DNA of 64,000 nt from Ampullimonas aquatilis. Its GTDB lineage: Bacteria > Pseudomonadota > Gammaproteobacteria > Burkholderiales > Burkholderiaceae_D. Position 1 is the stretch's first letter. The number at the start of each line of letters is the position of its first letter. Of this stretch, positions 60,334 through 64,000 are shown piece after piece. The stretch covers positions 3,224,001 to 3,288,000 of the forward strand of contig NZ_CP183834.1 of the NCBI RefSeq assembly GCF_049675895.1, in the 5' to 3' direction. The position numbers and the translations under genes are program-made. The notes under the pieces were generated by a model that saw only the letters and a list, made by a program, of their open reading frames with translations, searched no databases and was not told the DNA's origin.

Positions 60334-60735
60334 TTAAGCTTGTGCTGATTCTTCTGTAGCAGCAACTTCGCTAGTTTCAGGACGATCAAGCAACTCAACC
60401 AGAGCCATTGGTGCATTATCACCAACGCGAAAACCAAACTTCAGGATACGCAGATAACCACCGTTACGGTTCGCGTAGCGTGGACCCAACTCATTGAAGA
60501 GTTTAGTCACGATGTCGCGATCACGCAAACGATCAAACGCCAGACGACGATTGGCCAGGCTAGGTTTTTTGCCCAAAGTAATCATTGGCTCAACAACGCG
60601 GCGCAATTCTTTTGCCTTAGGCAGAGTGGTTCTGATTACTTCATGTTGAAGCAGGGATACTGTCATGTTACGCAGCATGGCCAGACGATGGCTGCTGGTA
60701 CGATTCAGTTTACGGAGTCCGTTACCGTGACGCAT
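60334..60735 (-). CDS. rplQ: 50S ribosomal protein L17
   Basis: 133 aa. Starts MRHGNGLRKLNRTSSHRLAML, the universal L17 opening; VIRTTLPKAKELRRVVEPMITLGKK and RNGGYLRILKFGFRVGDNAPMALVELL follow. The last 15 residues are Glu/Ala-rich. GAGG precedes the ATG. It is the last gene of the alpha operon, and a small terminator-like hairpin lies between it and rpoA. Confidence 0.98.
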   Translation of the reverse strand: MRHGNGLRKLNRTSSHRLAMLRNMTVSLLQHEVIRTTLPKAKELRRVVEPMITLGKKPSLANRRLAFDRLRDRDIVTKLFNELGPRYANRNGGYLRILKFGFRVGDNAPMALVELLDRPETSEVAATEESAQA

Positions 60736-60751
60736 AGTAATACCTCAAAAT

Positions 60752-60772
60752 AAAAAAACCATCTTGCGATGG
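60752..60772 (-). terminator. attenuator-like hairpin before rplQ
   Basis: On the minus strand, CCATC-GCAA-GATGG, a 5-bp stem closed by a GNRA-type loop, is followed by seven T and lies 17 bp before the rplQ start codon. It could stop part of the rpoA transcripts before rplQ. Confidence 0.6.
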
Positions 60773-60818
60773 GCGCCCGTCCACACCTGGTAAGACAGAC
60801 TATTAGTTATCGTTATGA

Positions 60819-60843
60819 ATCTGCCATGTCAAGCATGGCAGAT
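60819..60843 (-). other. stem-loop after rpoA
   Basis: A perfect 10-bp inverted repeat, ATCTGCCATG/CATGGCAGAT, with a 5-nt loop lies 18 bp beyond the rpoA stop. No T-run follows. Together with the hairpin at 60752-60772 it makes the rpoA-rplQ gap strongly structured. Confidence 0.65.
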
Positions 60844-60861
60844 CGATCTTGCTGACTACAA

Positions 60862-61839
60862 TTACTTATCAAGGCTGGCTGGTGGCCAGTTCTCGAGTTT
60901 CATACCCAAGGTCAAACCACGTGAAGCCAGAACTTCCTTGATTTCATTCAAGGATTTGCGGCCCAGATTGGGGGTCTTGAGCAATTCATTTTCAGTACGT
61001 TGAATCAGATCACCGATGTAATAGATATTTTCGGCTTTCAAACAATTGGCAGAACGCACTGTCAATTCCAAATCATCAACCGGACGCAACAGGATTGGAT
61101 CAACCTTGGTCTCTGGCTGACGAATTTCTGCAGATTGCTCAGTACCTTCCAGAGCAGCAAAAATTGACAGCTGATCAACCAGAATCCGGGCTGATTGACG
61201 AATGGCTTCTTCAGGGCTGATCACGCCATTGGTTTCAATGGTCATCACCAACTTGTCCAGATCCGTACGCTGTTCAACACGAGCGGACTCAACTGCATAA
61301 GACACACGCTTTACTGGCGAGAATGAAGCATCCAGAACAATGCGACCAATACTCTTCGGGCTATCGTCAACATAACGGCGCATTGTACCAGGCACATAAC
61401 CACGGCCTTTTTCAACCTTGATCTGCACATCCAGTTTGCCACCTTGAGTCAAGGTGGCAATCAGGTGATTAGGATTGATAATTTCAACATCGTGCGGCAA
61501 CTCAATATCTGACGCATAAATAGGACCCAAACCTTCTTTACGCAAAGACACAGTAACTTCATCACGACTATGCAATTTAAATACAATGCCCTTCAGATTC
61601 AGCAAAAGATTAACCACATCCTCTTGCACGCCATCCAAAGTAGAATATTCATGGACTACGCCACCGATCAGAACTTCAGTTGGCGCATAACCCACCATTG
61701 AAGAGAGCAATACACGACGTAATGCATTACCAAGAGTATGGCCATAACCACGCTCAAAAGGCTCCATCACAACACGCGCATGACCATCGGTCAATGACTC
61801 TACTTCAACTATCTTCGGCTTCAAAAAAGCGTTTAACAT
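60862..61839 (-). CDS. rpoA: RNA polymerase alpha subunit
   Basis: 325 aa. N-terminal dimerisation domain (VVMEPFERGYGHTLGNALRRVLLSSM, about residues 22-47) and C-terminal domain contacting UP elements and activators (LTVRSANCLKAENIYYIGDLIQRTENELLKTPNLGRKSLNEIKEVL, about 256-302). Length and order (rpsD upstream, rplQ downstream) are standard. AAAAGGATAG precedes the ATG. Confidence 0.99.
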   Translation of the reverse strand: MLNAFLKPKIVEVESLTDGHARVVMEPFERGYGHTLGNALRRVLLSSMVGYAPTEVLIGGVVHEYSTLDGVQEDVVNLLLNLKGIVFKLHSRDEVTVSLRKEGLGPIYASDIELPHDVEIINPNHLIATLTQGGKLDVQIKVEKGRGYVPGTMRRYVDDSPKSIGRIVLDASFSPVKRVSYAVESARVEQRTDLDKLVMTIETNGVISPEEAIRQSARILVDQLSIFAALEGTEQSAEIRQPETKVDPILLRPVDDLELTVRSANCLKAENIYYIGDLIQRTENELLKTPNLGRKSLNEIKEVLASRGLTLGMKLENWPPASLDK

Positions 61840-61903
61840 TCACTATCCTTTTCAATACCCTCGGCACGTTACGCCGATAAGGCTGAGTTTTTAAACGGCG
61901 TTA

Positions 61904-62527
61904 TTAGCGTGAATACAATTCAACGATCAAACTTTCATTGATATCGGCATACAGTTCCGCACGATCTGGCAATGACTTGAAAGTACCTTCCATCTTTTTA
62001 GCATCAACTGCAATCCAACCAGCCAAACCGGACTGTTCAGCCAGAGACAGCGCTTCAGCGATACGCACTTGCTTTTTAGATTTTTCACGAACAGCAACGA
62101 CATCACCAGGCTTAACCTGAATGGAAGGAATATTGACAACCTGATTATTTAAAGTGATCGCCTTGTGGGAAACCAATTGACGCGCTTCAGCACGAGTAGA
62201 GCCAAAACCCATGCGATAAACTACGTTATCAAGACGGGATTCCAGCAATTTCAAAAGGTTTTCACCAGTATTGCCTTTAATACGATCAGCTTCGGCAAAA
62301 TAGCGACGGAACTGACGCTCCAGCACACCATAAATACGCTTTACTTTTTGTTTTTCGCGAAGTTGTGTACCGAAGTCAGAAGTACGAGCACCGGATGTAC
62401 GGCCATGCTGACCAGGTTTGCTGTCAAGTTTGCACTTGGATTCCAAAGAACGACGAGCGCTCTTGAGGAACAGATCGGTGCCTTCACGACGGCAGAGTTT
62501 TGCTTTAGGACCAATATAACGAGCCAC
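61904..62527 (-). CDS. rpsD: 30S ribosomal protein S4
   Basis: 207 aa. The start is GTG at 62525-62527: it gives the conserved (M)ARYIGPKAKLCRREG N-terminus and has AAAGGA 7 nt upstream, whereas the longer frame adds 14 unconserved residues. S4 nucleates 30S assembly and represses the operon in E. coli. An S4 RNA-binding domain is seen in LESRLDNVVYRMGFGSTRAEARQLVSHKAITLN. A stem-loop lies between rpsK and this start. Confidence 0.98.
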   Translation of the reverse strand: MARYIGPKAKLCRREGTDLFLKSARRSLESKCKLDSKPGQHGRTSGARTSDFGTQLREKQKVKRIYGVLERQFRRYFAEADRIKGNTGENLLKLLESRLDNVVYRMGFGSTRAEARQLVSHKAITLNNQVVNIPSIQVKPGDVVAVREKSKKQVRIAEALSLAEQSGLAGWIAVDAKKMEGTFKSLPDRAELYADINESLIVELYSR

Positions 62528-62570
62528 TTTTTTTCCTTTCTTGATTAAGGCAACAGTCTGAACGACCATT

Positions 62571-62605
62571 GCCCAAGTTCTGAGACTGAACTCAGAACAG
62601 TGGGC
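62571..62605 (-). other. stem-loop between rpsK and rpsD
   Basis: GTTCTGAG/CTCAGAAC (8 bp) around a 6-nt loop, extended by an outer GCCCA/TGGGC helix with an internal bulge. It lies 44 bp before the GTG start of rpsD, in the only sizeable gap among these small-subunit genes, and could regulate S4 translation or mRNA processing. Confidence 0.65.
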
Positions 62606-62616
62606 TTATGACAAAA

Positions 62617-63021
62617 TTAGATACGACGACGTTTTGGGGGACGGCAACCGTTATGTGGAACGGGTGTCACATCAGAAATCAAGGTGATTTTGATGCCCAA
62701 TGAATTTAAGGCACGCACAGAAGATTCGCGGCCTGGGCCTGGACCTTTAATACGCACTTCAAGATTTTTAACGCCACATTCTACAGCTACGCGACCTGCG
62801 GCTTCAGCAGCAACCTGAGCAGCAAAAGGTGTTGATTTACGTGAGCCTTTAAAACCAGCGCCACCTGACGTTGCCCAAGACAGGGCATTACCCTGACGAT
62901 CAGTAATGGTAATGATGGTGTTGTTAAAAGATGCATGCACGTGAGCAATACCCTCAGCAACATTCTTTTTAACTTTTTTACGAGCTCGTTGCGAAGCTGA
63001 GTTATTTGGTGATTTAGCCAT
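62617..63021 (-). CDS. rpsK: 30S ribosomal protein S11
   Basis: 134 aa. Conserved blocks: VAEGIAHVHASFNNTIITITDRQGNALSWATSGG (about residues 21-54), TPFAAQVAAEAAGRVAVECGVK, VRIKGPGPGRESSVRALNSLG, and the C-terminal DVTPVPHNGCRPPKRRRI. An AAGGATAATCACA site precedes the ATG. It lies 24 bp after rpsM. Confidence 0.99.
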   Translation of the reverse strand: MAKSPNNSASQRARKKVKKNVAEGIAHVHASFNNTIITITDRQGNALSWATSGGAGFKGSRKSTPFAAQVAAEAAGRVAVECGVKNLEVRIKGPGPGRESSVRALNSLGIKITLISDVTPVPHNGCRPPKRRRI

Positions 63022-63045
63022 TGTGATTATCCTTGATTACTTAGC

Positions 63046-63411
63046 TTACTTCTTAAGCGAAGCTGCTGCTTTGCGTGGACCCTTACGCGTACGCGCATTG
63101 GTACGTGTGCGCTGACCACGGCATGGCAAGCCTTTACGATGGCGCAAGCCACGATAGCAACCTAAATCCATAAGACGTTTGATGTTCATGGAAATTTCAC
63201 GACGCAAGTCACCTTCTACAGTGTAGCGATTAACTTCGTCACGAAGACGTTCCATTTCAGAATCGTCAAGATCTTTTACTTTTTTAGCAAAATCCACACG
63301 TGCTGCTTCGCAAATTTTACGAGCGCGCGAGCGGCCGACACCATAAATGGACATCAAGCCGATTTCTGTATGTTGATGGTTGGGGATGTTTACCCCTGCA
63401 ATACGTGCCAT
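63046..63411 (-). CDS. rpsM: 30S ribosomal protein S13
   Basis: 121 aa. MARIAGVNIPNHQHTEIGLMSIYGVGRSRA at the N-terminus, and the basic C-terminal tail GQRTRTNARTRKGPRKAAASLKK that reaches the decoding region. Contacts S19 and the 50S subunit. Order rpmJ-rpsM-rpsK-rpsD is canonical. Confidence 0.99.
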   Translation of the reverse strand: MARIAGVNIPNHQHTEIGLMSIYGVGRSRARKICEAARVDFAKKVKDLDDSEMERLRDEVNRYTVEGDLRREISMNIKRLMDLGCYRGLRHRKGLPCRGQRTRTNARTRKGPRKAAASLKK

Positions 63412-63439
63412 GCGATATTCCCAATAAGAGAAGCGTTAA

Positions 63440-63553
63440 TTAACCTTGACGCTGTTTGTGACGTGGATCTGTACAAATCACACGGACAACGCCTTTACGT
63501 TTGATCACTTTGCAGTTACGGCAGAGCCGCTTTACCGAAGCCAGTACTTTCAT
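63440..63553 (-). CDS. rpmJ: 50S ribosomal protein L36
   Basis: 37 aa: begins MKVLASVKRLCRNCKVIKRK and ends TDPRHKQRQG. The zinc ligands Cys11, Cys14, Cys27 and His32 are all present, so this is the zinc-binding form. It lies between infA and rpsM, and is too short for standard ORF thresholds; length matches the family exactly. Confidence 0.98.
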   Translation of the reverse strand: MKVLASVKRLCRNCKVIKRKGVVRVICTDPRHKQRQG

Positions 63554-63577
63554 GATTTCCTCTACTATTATTCCAAT

Positions 63578-63796
63578 TTACTTTACTCGGAAAACTATCC
63601 GGGCCCGGGAAAGATCATAGGGTGTTAACTCCACAGTGACCTTATCACCTGGCAAAATTCGGATATAGTTCATCCTCATCTTGCCTGAAATATGACCAAG
63701 TACAACATGTCCATTTTCAAGTTTTACCCGGAAAGTAGCATTAGGTAAGTTTTCGACAACCTCACCCTGCATCTGAATCACATCATCTTTAGCCAT
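63578..63796 (-). CDS. infA: translation initiation factor IF-1
   Basis: 72 aa, full length. MAKDDVIQMQGEVVENLPNA then FRVKLENGHVVLGHISGKMR is the S1-like OB fold. The sequence is of the type encoded in the spc/alpha operon of betaproteobacteria. It lies between secY and rpmJ, with a 24-bp gap to each side or less. Confidence 0.98.
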   Translation of the reverse strand: MAKDDVIQMQGEVVENLPNATFRVKLENGHVVLGHISGKMRMNYIRILPGDKVTVELTPYDLSRARIVFRVK

Positions 63797-63819
63797 GAAC
63801 TACAAAACCTTGTCGAACT

Positions 63820-64000
63820 TTATCGAATTGGCATGTTTGTCTTAAAACTAGCCTTTTTAAGCAATGACTCATATTGCTGAGACATCACATAAGTCTGCAC
63901 CTGAGTCATGAAGTCCATTGTGACGACAACGATAATCAATAATGAAGTACCACCAAAATAAAAAGGCACATTCCACTTCAAAACCAGAAACTCCGGCAAA
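63820..64000 (-). CDS. secY: protein translocase subunit SecY (C-terminal part)
   Basis: Partial: the gene runs off the right edge of the window. The last 59 codons read LPEFLVLKWNVPFYFGGTS, then LLIIVVVTMDFMTQVQTYVM and SQQYESLLKKASFKTNMPIR. This is the final membrane helix and cytosolic tail of SecY. The order secY-infA-rpmJ is canonical. The stop codon is TAA at 63820-63822. Confidence 0.97.
   Translation of the reverse strand, partial: LPEFLVLKWNVPFYFGGTSLLIIVVVTMDFMTQVQTYVMSQQYESLLKKASFKTNMPIR

Noticed and set aside
62528..62569. ATG-less 14-residue extension of S4
   Set aside because: The S4 N-terminus is highly conserved and matches only from the GTG at 62527.
1..64000. tRNA or rRNA genes
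   Set aside because: I read all intergenic gaps for T-loop-like GGTTCGA and acceptor pairs and found none; a tRNAscan-SE run would settle it.

Overview
The window is a chromosomal segment of a betaproteobacterium, most likely in the order Burkholderiales and perhaps Oxalobacteraceae-like. The order rests on gene content and order: FmdB/DUF502/aspS/nudB, ubiJ-ubiB, cytochrome c4-resB-ccsB, engB, hemB, and the rplQ-rpoA-rpsD-rpsK-rpsM-rpmJ-infA-secY block with a beta-type IF-1. The family is inference only. I see no rRNA, tRNA, CRISPR array, prophage or intact transposase.

Layout. 0-8 kb: a TetR regulator with an acyl-CoA dehydrogenase, a DUF429 protein, a thioesterase, a secreted GH50-like glycoside hydrolase and an orphan sulfate-binding protein. 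7.8-13.1 kb: nudB, a Cdd1-like protein, aspS, DUF502, FmdB and a sodium:solute symporter. 13.2-18.6 kb: ubiJ-ubiB and a DUF349 protein. 18.8-24.2 kb: small accessory genes, signal peptidase I, and a membrane protein/lipoprotein/winged-helix regulator operon whose promoter carries two matching operators. 24.4-30.7 kb: a LysE exporter, an ABC exporter, MAPEG, thyA-folA and a VanB-like reductase. 30.8-35.4 kb: an AT-rich orphan HsdR-like nuclease and a tandem pair of TRAP solute-binding proteins. 35.4-41.7 kb: pmbA, darP, mog, an esterase, a LuxR solo, a lipoprotein and yefM-yoeB. 41.9-50.1 kb: ilvD, msrQ, an EpsD-like foldase, msrP, fpr, DUF971 and ynfA. 50.3-60.1 kb: ccsB, resB, cytochrome c4, engB, hemB, corA, cutA and a NodIJ-type ABC exporter. 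60.3-64 kb: the end of the spc/alpha ribosomal operon.

The most striking non-coding signal is a family of eight AT-rich intergenic elements of about 74 bp, about one per 8 kb. Their length is rigid: AAATATAC at position 1, GTA at 18-20, GCACTTAAG at 43-51 and ATACTCC at 68. The copies lie between genes in every possible arrangement (divergent, convergent, tandem and inside an operon), so no single promoter or terminator role explains them. A second family has three copies of a 25-nt REP-like palindrome, two of them nested in an outer CACCACAAAGACAC inverted repeat. Two further signals deserve attention: a probable minus-strand small RNA with C-rich loops between engB and hemB, and a perfect 20-bp inverted repeat downstream of the LuxR solo.

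Most genes are housekeeping genes that I name with confidence from family hallmarks. Family names come from recognition of the protein sequence without database searches. Start codons were chosen from ribosome binding sites, family length and signal peptides, and alternatives are stated.
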